Positions 31,060-42,554 are shown, counted from the first letter of the stretch. The stretch is DNA of 64,000 bases from Agapetus fuscipes (GCA_951799405.1 OX637356.1:11369229-11433228), one strand, 5' to 3'. Numbers and translations are program-made. The notes: a model not told the origin generated them from the letters alone.

Positions 31060-31345
31060 AAGTGACCAGTCCGCAGTCTTGTGGTAACGCTTCGGACTGT
31101 TCTAAATGGAAGGTTGTGGGTTCGAATCTCGGCGGAGCATGAAAAATATACCATTTGTATTTTCAAATATGCAAAATTCATATAACTTTAGCAAAGACCG
31201 GTTACCAAAGGTCCATCCAACCTTACAGCAGCTGGGCCTTGCTTGAGAATTGACGTTTTTTACAGCGACGAACAAGCTCGCAGAGGGCTTTTGAGATGTG
31301 ATTCACACAAAAACAGTGCTCAACAAGTAAATCCTTCTTATATTA
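31060..31345 (+). mobile_element. SINE family C, near complete
   Basis: The head CCGCAGTCTTGTGGTAACGC and B box GGGTTCGAATCTCGGCGG are followed by the tail GGCTTTTGAGATGTGATTC and an ATT-repeat end. Confidence 0.85.
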
Positions 31346-31375
31346 TTATTATTATTATTATCTTTCCTTAACTTA

Positions 31376-31758
31376 TTTCCTTGACTTATAGGTTGGCATG
31401 AGGCTGCCCTCTTATAATATAAAAATGGTTAACTTTATCACTGTCACCCCTGTTTAAGGGAAGGTCAGCAAAAAATGCAAGTTGTATGTTCATTTGAGGT
31501 TTGGATTTTAATTTTTTAGTAGAATTTTTTTTTTTTGGTACACAACAGGTCGCCCTAATTACAGTGCACCCTCACAGCCATCAACAAGCTGGGAGGAACT
31601 CTTTTACCATACTTTTGAAGGTGTCTAAAGTATATATATTGAAATAAAATATAATACATGCAGCATTTGTAAGTATGAACTTACACCTGCCTCTTTGTGG
31701 GCATGCACTTAATATGAATCTTAATTGTTAACACATCTTCGCATCTTAGATTATAAAT
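31376..31758 (+). mobile_element. SINE-like family A with a 130 bp insertion
   Basis: The unit breaks near 31525 and resumes near 31656 at ACATGCAGCATTTG. The insert (GGTACACAACAGGTCGCCC ... GAAATAAAATA) may be a LINE 3' end, but it is not identified. Confidence 0.75.
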
Positions 31759-31759
31759 A

Positions 31760-32330
31760 GATGATTGATAAATAATCTCTCGGTCCGGGGAAGCTCTGAA
31801 TAGGTCCTCTTTAGTCCTCAGTCCCGGTTAGTCCCAGATAATCCTCAGCCAGGAAATTATTGTCATTTATCTGTGTTTATTTTGTAATACATAAATTGTA
31901 TAAAAAAGGTTTACATCAGCTGTTGTATGGAGTAGGATTATTATTGAATAACTTGCCTATACTCGGGTCCCATTTTTCTGTCGCAGTGAAACTCGCCGAG
32001 TCGTATAAAAATACGATACAAAGATATATTTAATAGCTAACTTTTGAGCTTGAAATGCCAACGTTTTTTGGCTGGATTATAGTTTAATTAACAAATAAAC
32101 TATCAATCGATATAAAATAAATAGATGGGGCATCAGAACCGTTTGATGTGTCAAATTGTTGACGTCTTAATTCTTGTTTAAATCGATTCCTAGGCCGTCG
32201 ATCGATACCGTCAACGAATACTGTCAAAAATTGGCCTTTATTTTAAGTTCCTTTTGAACTGTGGAAAATTTGAATAAATCATTATTATTTGTGTACATTG
32301 ATCGATGATTTAACATTTATTAAAAAAATA
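31760..32330. other. Intergenic DNA, no gene
   Basis: No family or coding frame was recognised. Confidence 0.45.
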
Positions 32331-32334
32331 CTCA

Positions 32335-32565
32335 ATAAGTTTTTCAAATAAATTAGTGAAGAGGAATGTAATTCACCAACTTATTTCATCTTGTCTAGGA
32401 ATAGGTATATTTTTTATCAAAATCATCAAGTACTGTTTTTCATGACTACCTACGTATTTTTTCTTAAAATGAATTCTTAATTTATAATCCCACAATGATA
32501 TCCGTCTATTTAGGGACTAAATTATTGTCCGGCAAATCAGACGAGGATCGAACGGCGCTGTTTTA
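32335..32565 (-). mobile_element. SINE family D, old copy
   Basis: AATTAGTGAAGAGGAATG, AATTCACCAACTTATTTC and CGAGGATCGAACGGCG can still be aligned. The AT-rich centre is expanded. Confidence 0.6.
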
Positions 32566-32569
32566 TTTC

Positions 32570-33285
32570 AAATATCTCAAACATACCTACATCACAACAA
32601 ATTTGATATTTAACCATTTGCTTTCTAGTTCGTTTCGACTGCTCCAAGGAAGACAGCACTAAGTCAAAAAATATAGTTATGCAGTACAGCCAATTGAATG
32701 TTATTTATTTCATGGAGTACAATGCATAAACTATTTTGTACATTAATTTATTAACAAAAGAGATAGAGACACGGCTGTCATCTTGGAATGAAGATAATGA
32801 TTTGTTACCTTCAGAAATGGAAATAAGTCAAAAACCTCAATTTCGGAGCTACTTCCTTCTTCCAAGGAGCAGTCGATTTGTGAATAAAAAAGTAATCAAA
32901 CCCATAATCGATTGAAAAAAAATCAAATGACTTAAAATTTATGTGCAGTTTTTATGTTAATTTTTAATATAAATATTTTTTTATTGAAAGCGTAAAAACA
33001 AAGAAAAATAAATTGCGTTGAAATTATGTCTGGCTCGTGATAGGTAAACCATTATGTTTATTAAAAAAATAAAAAATAAATTGCCTATGGCAAAATACAA
33101 AAAATATTCTTCCTTGTATCGATTACTTTACCATATATGGAGTGTAAAGTGGCCTTCTTCATAAGATTGGATTAATTTTAATCAAAAGATAAACTGTAAT
33201 TTAACTCTGTAAGTTTCAAATTCAAGTCGATATTAAAATTAAATTACGTCTTTGAATAGTGCTGTGCTCCTAGTATAAAAATTAC
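32570..33285. other. Intergenic DNA with a small inverted repeat
   Basis: CGACTGCTCCAAGGAAG (about 32636) and CTTCTTCCAAGGAGCAGTCG (about 32855) are inverted and may be the ends of a MITE of about 240 bp. No gene is seen. Confidence 0.35.
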
Positions 33286-33424
33286 GTAAACTCACCTCGA
33301 TTGCGTAAATCGAAAACAAAAGCATGAAAACTTCATCACTCTCTAGGAGTGCCGTTGTCTATTCCATACATTTTAGATTCACGCAATCGAAGTGAGATTT
33401 ACGCAGTGTTTTGTACTCGGGGCT
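33285..33424. repeat. Family M foldback unit
   Basis: GTAAACTCACCTCGATTGCG and the complementary CGCAATCGAAGTGAGATTTAC enclose TCTCTAGGAGTGCCGTTGTC. Confidence 0.6.
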
Positions 33425-33427
33425 ACT

Positions 33428-34480
33428 AATCTATTATATAAAAATCTAGGGGGTATTTGCGTCTGTTTTTTTCGAATTTGTAAAAATGTTTTTCTAAAAA
33501 GTGTTTCTCTTGATAAACTGAACTAACGCTCGATTCCAGAATTTTTGGTGTTTGTTTGTTTGTTTGTTTGTTTGTATATTTGTACCATTATAGGCGCCCA
33601 GACCGTTCGCAGCACGATGCTGAAATTTTGCATACCCCCATAAAGTGTCAGTGGCTAAACAACTGTTAGAGTCCGGATGACGTCACGTGCATATTTCGCA
33701 AACCTGCCATACAAACTGAACATTAAAATCATGCCGCTGGCGGCCATTTTGAATTTAAAGACTTCATATTCGAAACAGTCATGTCTCTTAGTAATTTTAA
33801 CATCTTTTGGAAGAAACTTTTTCGCAAAAAGTAAATTCTTCAAACAAAATTTGTAAATACCTACATAGAAAAAAATAAAAAATAATAACTTTCAGGTGGC
33901 ACAACGGGCGCATACATTAAGTTGGAACATTGAAATTAAACATGCAATCTAAACATAAACAGACTTAAATATTTTCAAAAGTACAACGAAGTACATGAAG
34001 GGTTAAGAGTAGCTGCCATACATTTTTTTTGGTTTTTACAATATTTAACATTCTCCTGGCGTTCATTTTAAGAGTCTGAAGGTTTTTCTTCAATGATTAA
34101 TTTGGTTTTGCTTATGTCAACATTTTTTTAAAGAAAACTTTTTTCAATGACAAATTTTTTCAAACAAAATTTTGAAAAACCTGATTTTCACAAAAAAGTC
34201 AAATTTATAAGTACAAAAATCAACTGTTTTGATGCTATACAAACAATTATAATTTAGCGAAATGTAATGATATGTAATAGGACAATCCCGCCAAGTGTAT
34301 ATTTTGCATACCCGCGATACCAACTAAAAAAATACATTGCTCTGCAGGCGGCCATTTTGAATGTCTAGGCCTCATACTCGAATTTAAAATGCATTTTAGT
34401 AAACCCCATAAATGTTGGAAGAAACTTTTTTTCTACGGCAAATTTCTTTGAACAAATATTTCAAAAGTAAAAATTCATAC
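33428..34480. repeat. Helitron-like or other element with a 608 bp tandem duplication
   Basis: It starts ATTATATAAAAATCTAGGGG, a type of start often seen in arthropod Helitrons, and contains six TTTG units (33550-33574). GGCGGCCATTTTGAAT and GGAAGAAACTTTTT blocks at 33690-33870 recur at 34300-34460, 608 bp apart. The minus-strand frame at 33655-33843 (FEYEVFKFKMAAS) has a decayed parallel in the second unit. No Rep/helicase is present, so the class is uncertain. Confidence 0.4.
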
Positions 34481-34599
34481 AAAGTGTCTTATATATAAAA
34501 ATATAAAAAAAACTGTTTTTTTTTTTTTTTTTTTTTTCAAAAGGCTTTTTTTTAAGAGTTCTGTCGATGGGTCGAACGTTTTCCTATCCTAAGATTTTT

Positions 34600-35045
34600 T
34601 GTAGATTGTGAGTTTAGGCATTTTGAGGTATCTTCAGGTACCAAGCAGTAACAGACACTAAAATATCGTGAAAAGTATCACAAGCAGTTTTAAGATATGA
34701 AAAGATAATTCAGAGCAGGACGAGCAGTTTGAAGGCATTTCATGACAATAAGAGCAGCTGGAACAATCTAAAAACAAAAGCACCAGTACCAACAAAACCA
34801 TGCCGTATAGCAAACGCAGTCATGTTTCATGCCACTATAAGACAATTGCTAGCAACACAGGTACGCTTAAGATACTATTACCAGCAAAACGAAAAAAGGG
34901 CAGAAAAAGACAAGTTATACACTTAAATGATAATGAACGGGTCGAGCATCATTATAAGCCATCACCAGAAAATTAAAGAGCAGAAATAAAAAGCAGGATA
35001 AAGACTTCAGCACCTACACAACAATAGGAAGTAGCACGATCAGGC
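34600..35045. other. A-rich tract with recurrent AGCAG words
   Basis: The plus strand is unusually rich in A with G and C but poor in T, and AGCAG or GAGCAG occurs about ten times. The frame at 34729-34926 covers part of it without a known domain. It could be an old coding or RNA-derived insert. Confidence 0.3.
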
Positions 35046-35317
35046 CTGGGATTCTACCATAAAATTGTCCACTTTTTGTTGTTGTTGTTGGTCAGTTCTC
35101 ATGTATCTTTTAAAAATCAAAGCAAGGGTAAAGTGTGCTGGCGAAGCCGGACTTTAAACTGCCCGTAGGGCCTAGCAGCCAACCGTGCGAGAGCGCGGTT
35201 TGGTCTGCTAGTGATAATATAAGTGACATACATATTAAGGGCCTGTTGTAACAACCTCCAATCGATATTTGATTGACAAATCAAATTTGATAGCTTAATT
35301 CTGTTTACGACCTAACG

Positions 35318-35448
35318 CAACTAACCTACACATATAGTGTAACTTCTTGACGCGTTTTCCCCGAAGGGGTCGCATGTGGCGAGTTGAACTTATTTATTTT
35401 TACAGGTAAGGGGGCCAGCCTTACGCCAACCACTTCAGTTGAAGTCCT
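35318..35448 (-). mobile_element. SINE family B, 3' half
   Basis: On the plus strand it reads ACACATATAGTGTAACTTC to ACCACTTCAGTTGAAGTCC, very close to the family consensus. Confidence 0.85.
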
Positions 35449-35449
35449 C

Positions 35450-36185
35450 GGTTAAATATTTCTCGCAAGTGGGTATATATTTACTGAAAGATGATGTTCA
35501 TCAGCTGGTTTAAATATATGTAACCAAATTTTTTATTTGATGGGAGAAATCACACTCAATTTTGATTTTTGTCTGATTGGAGTTTGGTGCATCAGGCCCT
35601 AAGCTAGCACGGGTCTCTCAGATAAATGCACCTTTTTTCCTATTTTCTACGAGAAAAAACACTCTTTATAATTAGTGAACTGGCAAAATCAGTGAATCAG
35701 CAGTTATTCAGTTTTATCTGGTGGCGATATATTGAGAATATGCGTATTGAGATTATTAAAATATATATATTGTTCCTTGATCACGATTAACTTGACCTTT
35801 AAAGTAAATTACCTCTCTGAATACGATGTTTATGAATATGGTCGTGCTTGTATCGCGCCCGGCGTCTAAGATTGGTGAGAAATTAAATCAAAAACACCCG
35901 TAACGTGTAATTTAAAGTTAATCAAGGCTTAATCGATGAGATTATCCTTCAAACCGTGAAATTATTTTTAATGACGGTTTACTATGTTTAATTGAATGGA
36001 ATTATTATTCAAATTCGCCTTGATTACAGGTAGTATTTTTGGTGCTGTTTCAAATTGTACTAATAAATTTATTTGATTTTTTTACATTCGTAGAAAAGAG
36101 TTTGTATGAAGGTCTATGCTGTGATTTTTTAAGGTCAGGAAGAAAAATAATTGCTGTACACCATTTTTATCAACATTTTTTTTAA
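35450..36185. other. Intergenic DNA, no gene
   Basis: A family F fragment lies at 35605-35720 (ATAAATGCACC, CCTATTTTCTACGAG). The rest is AT-rich and unassigned. Confidence 0.45.
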
Positions 36186-36189
36186 TAAC

Positions 36190-36485
36190 GCACCTACGCA
36201 ACGCAACTAAGCTACGCGTATAGTGCTACTTCTTGCCGAAAGCGTCGCATGTGGCGATTCGAGACCTACTTATATTTTTACGGAGAAGGGGGTCTACCAC
36301 CACCTCATTTGAAGCGGGGGTTTCCCAGCTCCCGAGGGAGCTGGTTCTAATTTCTTGTAAAGCCCGAGCAAACCTTGCATCACATCGAAATGGAAAATCG
36401 ATTCTGACACCCGCTGTGGGATTCAAACTCAAGCTCTCGGCATGGAATGAAACTATTCTACCAACTGAGCCATTCATGACCGAAC
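36190..36485 (-). mobile_element. SINE family B, near complete
   Basis: The minus-strand head reads TGGCTCAGTTGGTAGAATAG, and the B box is GAGTTTGAATCCC. The 120-codon minus-strand frame here is a shadow of the SINE. Confidence 0.85.
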
Positions 36486-36574
36486 TCTGAATGATAGGGT
36501 CAGCAATGATTGGGTTTTGTATGAGTCCGGTATAAACGAGAATATGAGAGCTAGAATAAAATAGAGTAAAATGA

Positions 36575-36805
36575 GATGACTCGGTCATCTAGAAAGAATG
36601 GACGATGATGGATTGACAAACAGAGCTTACAAAGGGAATTTCAAAGTTGAGCGTGTAAGGGAAAGAACGGAAGAGCATGCATGAAGAGAGTGATGAATGT
36701 TGAGGAGATGAAAGAGAGTGCAAGGACAGAACAAAATTGAAACACATCAATAGAGGTACTGACCACACCTATCGAAATAGCGGCGGGATACAAGCACAAG
36801 AAGAA
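36575..36805 (+). pseudogene. LINE C-terminal fragment
   Basis: The translation HLERMDDDGLTNRAYKGN aligns with the HIERMNEDRLTKRVYKGN block of the 21180 copy. A deletion follows, then MKRVMNVEEMKESARTEQN. Confidence 0.7.
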
Positions 36806-36880
36806 GACTAATATTTTGGGATGAGTTGACCTCCCATGCTGTAAAAGATCGGTTTACTTAAGTAAATGCCACCAGGAAAG
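36806..36880 (+). mobile_element. SINE-like family A, short fragment
   Basis: GATGAGTTGACCTCCCATG and GTTTACTTAAGTAAATGCCACC are diverged family start blocks. Confidence 0.45.
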
Positions 36881-37248
36881 GAAGCATAAAAAGCACAAAA
36901 GAAGGTTTATATTCTTTAGAGATATTTGACGGTTTCTATAATTTTAGAAAAAACTCGAATCAATAAATTAAAATGTCTATAAGTGAGTCTGAATTCCTTT
37001 TTTTGACCCTGAAGTAAAAAAAAGGCAGATCCATTCACTGGCGTGTTCACATCTTCATGCTGATAGCTTCCATCAGCACATCTCTGATATTAAAGCGAGA
37101 ATCTTCTCGATCACATGAGTGGGAGGACTTCACGACAAGATGTCCATTGACAGAATGTCCACCCGACAAATTATCCACGCTGCAAAATGCCCTCCGACAA
37201 CATGTCCATCGAAAAAATGTATTCAAAATCACAAGTATATAAATCGTC

Positions 37249-37758
37249 AATCTAAATCTAAATCTAAGCTGCAAAGATATAATATGTCGCATGTGGACGC
37301 ACAATATAAAACCCCAATCTCAAATGAGCATAGGCCTTGCAACTCTTGTCAACCTTCCCTGAAACAGGGGTCACATTGGCAAAGTGAACCATTTTTTACA
37401 GTATGGGTGGTCAGCCTCATAATAATAATAATAATATTAGGATGATTTATTTGGTGAGCGCTGTGTTTGTGTGTATCAAACCTCAAGAGCCCTTTGCGAC
37501 CTTGGTCGTCGCTGTAGAAAGCGCCAATTCTCAAGCAAGACCCAGTTGTTGTAAGGTTGGATGGACCTTTCAGTGACCGGTCTTTGGTAAAGGTTTATGA
37601 ATTTTTCAACCCACGAAGAGCACATTTGGAAATGTAAATGGTATATTTTTGTGCTCAGCCGGGATTCGAATCCACAACCTTCCATTTACGAGTCCGGAGT
37701 GCTGCCACTGGACTACGGACCGGTCCAAGAATACCATACCAACCTATAAGTCAAGGAA
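37249..37758 (-). mobile_element. SINE-like family A split by SINE C, in the FB3 loop
   Basis: The tail part 37249-37419 and the family start 37727-37758 flank the C copy. Confidence 0.8.
37420..37726 (-). mobile_element. SINE family C, full length
   Basis: The plus strand reads AATAATAATATTAGGATG to ACTACGGACCGGTCC. The B box complement GGGATTCGAATCC is intact. Confidence 0.9.
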
Positions 37759-37794
37759 TATCTATCATATTCAAAAAATAAAAATGTAATCAAT

Positions 37795-38070
37795 CCTTCG
37801 GTGGACATATTGTTGGACATCTCGTCGGTGAACATTTTGTCGGTGTACATTTGTCGGGTGGACATTATGTTGGTGGACATTTTGTCGCGTGCACATTTGT
37901 CGGGCGGACATTATGATGGTGGATACTTTGTCGATGGACATTATGTCCGTGGACAATTTGTCCCGTGAACATTTTGTCAAGCAGACATTATGTCGGTGGA
38001 CATTCGGTGTATAGACATTTTGTCGGGTGGACATTTTGTCAGTGAACATTCTGTCAATGGACATTTTGTC
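37795..38070. repeat. FB3 right arm, 15 bp word tandem array
   Basis: About 17 units of GTGGACATTTTGTCG type follow each other with single-base and short-indel variation. Three units are the exact complement of the short left arm. Confidence 0.85.
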
Positions 38071-38609
38071 GTGACGCGGAGTGGGAGAGTTGGATATTAG
38101 ACCAATATCTGACCAACTCCCAGCTGTTCCCCAAGTAGGTTCCTTACGTCTAATCCCAACCCTAGCGTTTACCAAAAATCATTGAAACTAAAGCACTCAA
38201 CAGAGGCACTGTTTTAGTTTTCATATATTTTGGGTGATTTCTATGGTTAAGTTTAACGTAAAGTTGTATATACTAGGGGTGCTGTTTCAATATGAGAAGA
38301 TTTGGGGTGGGAGGGGATGATCTTCCCTCGTATGTGAACTTTGCGAGAAAATTGTGGTAATGCTGCCATATAGTTCATATTTTAACGAAAAGTCAAATAC
38401 TTTTTTTTTTTAACAACAGTTAAAGGAAAAAAATCACTACTATGATGACTACTGCAGTCAATCTAACTGTGATTAGAGAAAAGAAGTAAAGACCAGTAAA
38501 TTTTCCGATACTTAAATTAAAAAGTACCATTTCCAAGAAGCTGTCTTGGAAATGGTATTCTCTTGAAAATATATTTTTGTTGTCAAATAAATTTATAATT
38601 TTGGCAAGT

Positions 38610-38850
38610 AAATGCAACTAAGCTGCACATTTAGTACAACTTATTATTGTGTGGCTTGTGCAGCCTGTTAATTTGCATAGGTAAGGGGGCCGGCCTCACA
38701 CCAAACGATTCCCTTGAAAACAGAGTTTCCCTGCGCTCGAAGGAGCAGGTTTTCATTTCTTGTAACGGCTGAGTTTACCTTGCCGGTATTTTTGTTTTGA
38801 GTATTAAATAAACACCGAAACCGGAAATAATTTCTGGCACCATTCATGAG
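38610..38850 (-). mobile_element. SINE family B, diverged, head missing
   Basis: AACTAAGCTGCACATTTAG, GGTAAGGGGGCCGGCCTCAC and CTTGCCGGTATTTTTG are family blocks. Confidence 0.75.
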
Positions 38851-38877
38851 GAACATTCTTTACTCCGAGTACAAAAC

Positions 38878-39175
38878 AATGCGTTTTCCTCGAAGGGTTT
38901 CGTATGTGGAGAGTGGAACCTATTTATTGTTACAGGTAAGGGGGGCGGCCTTACGCCAACCACTTCATTAGAAGTGGGGATTTCGCAGCACCCGAGGGGG
39001 CTGGTATTTATTTCTTGTCAAGGCTGAGTAAGCCTTGCCGGTATTTTATTTTGGGGTTTGAAATAAACACCGAAACGGGAAATCTCGGAACGGGAAATCT
39101 CAATCCTCGGTGGGATGCGAACCCGAGCTCACGGCATGGAATGCAAGCACTCTACCAACTAAGCTATCGACCGGA
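38878..39175 (-). mobile_element. SINE family B, complete head
   Basis: The minus strand has TAGCTTAGTTGGTAGAGTGC and GGGTTCGCATCCC. It lies directly beside another B in the same orientation. Confidence 0.85.
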
Positions 39176-39404
39176 CGCATGTATGAAATTGTATGGAATA
39201 TACGACATTCCTTCTAATGAATGTTTTTTTTTTCCATTTACGTCATCGAGGGGAGGTTTTGTGTATATTTTCATTCTCGGGTTCTGATTTCGTTATATTA
39301 CCATGAGAAAAACCGTTTCATGTGCCGTTTATGGTATGTTCTGTTTGAGGTTTGTGATGTTTTGTCATAGTGATCTATTTTCTGTGTGGTTTCGTTCTAG
39401 TGAT

Positions 39405-39535
39405 GTTTTGTCATGTTATCTACTGTCATTGTGATGTTCTGTCATGTGTCGTTATGTTATGTGTCGTTTTGTCATGTGCCATTATGTCATGTGTCGTTCT
39501 GTCATGTGTCGTTATACCACTGTGTCGTTCTAACC
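39405..39535 (+). repeat. Minisatellite, 14-15 bp unit
   Basis: TGTCGTTCTGTCATG and variants (TGTCGTTATGTTATG, TGCCATTATGTCATG) form about nine units. The frames at 39370-39645 and 39413-39601 translate this array and are not called. Confidence 0.8.
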
Positions 39536-39539
39536 TGTC

Positions 39540-39775
39540 ACCCCACAGTCGTACCAAGGGCGGGTTTAGGAGCATGTGGTGTTTTGATGAGCGGGGGTTG
39601 AATTGTTGTATGCAAATTTCCTTAGAAGCCTTCGCTGGTTATTAATGGCGCTTCCAGGGTGATAAGATGTTACGTCTCTGCGCAATTTCAACATATCTGT
39701 TACACGATTATCTGAGACTTTTTGTGCAGGAAAATCATAGTAAAATCTTCGTAGAAATAGGATATGAACTGTCGA
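39540..39775. other. Unassigned segment between minisatellite and family A
   Basis: The minus-strand frame at 39566-39781 (INNQRRLLRKFAYNN region) looks coding-like, but I recognise no family. Confidence 0.3.
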
Positions 39776-39777
39776 GG

Positions 39778-39900
39778 TCACTCCTGTTTAAGGGAGAGGC
39801 GGCAGGAGTTGCAAGGTGTACGTTTTTTGTGATGTGAGGTTTGTGTTGTCGTAAGCGCAAACTTACCCGTGTTGTGAATTAAATACAACCCTTAATGTGA
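39778..39900 (+). mobile_element. SINE-like family A, middle fragment
   Basis: CACTCCTGTTTAAGGGAG, GGCAGGAGTTGCAAGG and GTAAGCGCAAACTTACC are kept. Confidence 0.65.
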
Positions 39901-40079
39901 ATATGACTTAATGTGAAACTACAGGACTTTCATATTTCTTTGGTGCTTTCTCTTGTAGAAAAAAGGGAAAAGGTGCATTTATTTGAGAAACCCTTGTTAA
40001 TATGTCACTTATTCAGTTTTACCTTTAAGGTATCTTTGCAACTTGAAGCAACAACTATGTAAAATAAAGTATTTTCTAA

Positions 40080-40245
40080 GCACAAAAAATATACCATTTA
40101 TATTTTCAAATTTGCTCTTCGCTGGGTTGAAAAATTCATAAACCTTTACCAATGACCGGTCACCAAAGGTCCATACAGCCTTACAGCAACTGGGTCTTGC
40201 TTGAGAACTGGCGCTTTGTAGCGACGACGACCAAGCTCGTAAAAA
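40080..40245 (+). mobile_element. SINE family C, headless
   Basis: It begins at AGCACAAAAAATATACC and ends at GACCAAGCTCGTAAAAAGG, where a SINE B head starts immediately. Confidence 0.8.
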
Positions 40246-40502
40246 GGTCGATAGCTCAATTGGTAGAATGCTTACATTCCATGTCGAGAGTAAGGGTTCG
40301 ATCTCAAGGCTTACTCAGCCTTCACAAGAAATGAGAACCAGCCCCCCCGGGAGCTGGGAAACCTCCACTTCAACTGAAAGTGGTTGGTGTGAGGCATGCC
40401 CCCTTACCCGTAAAAATAAATAGGTCCCGAATCGCCACATGCGATCCCATCGGGGATAACACAGGCAAGAAATTACACTATATGGGTCGCTTAGTTGCGT
40501 TC
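40245..40502 (+). mobile_element. SINE family B with a gap
   Basis: The head TCGATAGCTCAATTGGTAG and B box GGGTTCGATCTC are followed by the CAGCCTTCACAAGAAATG block. The TTTCCCGTTTCGGTG block between them is missing. The end is ACTATATGGGTCGCTTAGTTG. Confidence 0.85.
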
Positions 40503-40685
40503 CGGTTCTTGCTAGAGGGCTAAGGTTTGATCCCCACTAAGGGCGTCAGAAATGGTTTCCCGTTTCGATATTTATTAATAAAAGAGACTGATTTTTTTGC
40601 CACGTCAAACGGCGTTCTACAAATCAACATCATACTCATCAAACTAATGTTTACTTGGCTTCACAAAAAATAGTTTTCAGCCCCA
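40503..40685 (+). mobile_element. SINE family B fragment, tandem neighbour
   Basis: GGTTTGATCCCCACTAAGGG and AATGGTTTCCCGTTTCG are the B box and following block. The fragment ends in CTTCACAAAAAATAG. Confidence 0.65.
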
Positions 40686-40689
40686 TCAC

Positions 40690-41510
40690 GGGAATCTCTT
40701 TCAATGGGAATCCTCAATGAAAATGAGGTTTTTTTACAACTGAGATTGTAGATTGAAAATATAGAATACACGTTATACGGGATTCGTTTTTTCATGACAG
40801 TAAAGCATTCAGTAAAGTGAAAAAGAATCTCGAATATTTTACGCATTATCTGTGAAACGATTATATTAAAAATAGCGCGCAGCGTCCTTGAAGTGTCGCC
40901 TGTTTTACGCGCCAAAAAACTAATAATAGCGCGAAAATTGCGTCGCACGCTTTAGCTCCATATTTGTTCCACTCATAGAAGATTCAATGGAAGGGATAAG
41001 AATGTGATTAAGTACCAATCGACATGATGCACCGTCTTTGACACTGTTACATTGTTAATAGTGCTGTCTCGCTCACGACATATGAAATGCTTTTGTTATT
41101 TTCTAAGTAAGCAAAGTGTCTCTACTCCGTCTTCAATCTATGTACATATCATGGAAACCCATAAAATCACTATGTTAACGTGTTTGTTACTAGTGTTGTT
41201 GAAAGTATGAAAATATCTGTTAAATTCTGAATTAAAAAATGATCCCACCTCATTATGTACGGGATGATTTTTACAAGTATCTATTACCGCGAGCATAGAA
41301 GTTACATACTTGAAAAAGCAAGTACCTATATATTTGAACATCACTAGTTCTAGAAATGGCTGTCACTTTCGTGAACAAAATATTTCGACAAACGAAAAAT
41401 AAATTTTATCAACGTAATCATATAGAATAGTGATTAAAGTGAAATATTATTCCATGTTCTACATCACATTTACTCTCTTTTGTTGGCACGTTTAGAAAAT
41501 GCCAAGTTTG
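40690..41510. other. Intergenic DNA, no gene
   Basis: The minus-strand frames at 40661-40948 and 41138-41344 show no known domain. A single SINE or LINE match could not be made. Confidence 0.45.
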
Positions 41511-41514
41511 GCAT

Positions 41515-41856
41515 TTATATGGATTTTTTGCAGATTAGCCGCCACTTCTTCCTGTCCTTGCACACTTCTTTCATTTCATCCAGAGTCATAACCTTTTTCA
41601 TGCAAGTCCTCCTTTTATTATGACTCTGGATATCCCATTCATTCGCTATTTCCGAAATTTGATCCATCCATACTTTTCTCGGTCTTCCTCTACCACGACA
41701 TCCATCTATTTTAGCAACATATACTTTCTTCGTCAATCTTTCATCACTCATTCTCTCCATATGCCCGAACCATCTTAACCTACTTCTTTTAATCTTCACT
41801 TTCACCTCCATTGCTATAAATTGCATTTTGTCCAAAGCCACTCCTGTTTCAGCCAA
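41515..41856 (-). pseudogene. LINE C-terminal region, second variant
   Basis: The frame encodes RLRWFGHMERMSDERLTKKVY, then GRGRPRKVWMDQISEIANEW, then MTLDEMKEVCKDRKKWRLI. It aligns over its whole length with the 21180 copy but has a distinct end. Its first codons (AETGVAL) are family A sequence. Confidence 0.8.
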
Positions 41857-41878
41857 AGTCGGCAGGAGTTTCAGGGCT

Positions 41879-42190
41879 TATAATAATAATAATATAATAT
41901 TAGGATGATTTATTTGGTGAGCGCTGTTTTTGTGTGTATCACACCTCAAGAGCCCTCTGCAAGCTTGGTCGTCGCTGTAGAAAGCGCCAGTTCTCAAGCA
42001 AGACCCAGTTGTTGTAAGGTTGGATGGACCTTTCAGTGACCGGTCTTTGGTAAAGGTTTATGAATGTTTGAACCCAGCGAAGAGCACATTTGGAAATATA
42101 AATGGTATATTTTTATGCTTTGCCATGATTCGGACTCACAACGTTCCATTTACGAGTCCGATGTGTTGCCACTGGACTACGGACCGGTCA
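41879..42190 (-). mobile_element. SINE family C, full length
   Basis: The plus strand reads AATAATAATATAATATTAGG to ACTACGGACCGGTC. It is inserted at the GGGCTTAT point of a family A fragment (41836-41878). The frames at 42020-42324 are shadows. Confidence 0.85.
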
Positions 42191-42554
42191 ACCTACTTAT
42201 ATGTACAGGCTTAAAATCACATTGCTACGCTAAAAAAACGCTACTTAGCCACACATTTAACGGTCCAAGAATGTATGTTCATTTAAGCGAGAACTTACAC
42301 GTCGCTGAATCGATCATGCCATGACATCTCCATGCCATCCTATTTCCCTAGTAGGGGAGTCTATTATTGTAGCAATGTCTAGGCAGCGTTTTGAATCATT
42401 GACAATGCAAAGAGCCGTTCCAGATCCATTAGCGGAAAGTAGAATAACGAAAGCGCTTGTCTGCTCGTACTGTGACAAGGCTATCCTCGAGGGCTCCACG
42501 ACAAATCAGCCACAGATAATTTGTCCACAGACACATAGATCACGGACAATTCGT

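Larger units (their letters stand above)
37126..38078. mobile_element. Foldback-like element FB3, clear 9 bp duplication
   Basis: GAGTGGGAG lies at 37117-37125 and again at 38079-38087, a perfect 9 bp direct repeat. Five bases in from each side is CACGACAA (37131-37138) or its complement (38066-38073). The short left arm (to about 37215) and long right arm (37795-38073) are built from a 15-17 bp word, GTGGACATTTTGTCGG with variants. The 134-codon minus-strand frame over the right arm is a by-product of the tandem word. The loop holds family A and C copies. Confidence 0.8.

Noticed and set aside
36226..36588. 120-codon minus-strand frame
   Set aside because: It lies on a SINE B and reads through its tRNA-like head and body.
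37795..38070. CRISPR-like array
   Set aside because: Units are contiguous without unique spacers and the DNA is eukaryotic. It is a tandem arm of a Foldback element.
37771..38175. 134-codon minus-strand frame with repeated SxxQNVH-like pattern
   Set aside because: It is the translation of the 15 bp tandem word in the FB3 arm. The repeat period explains the absence of stops.
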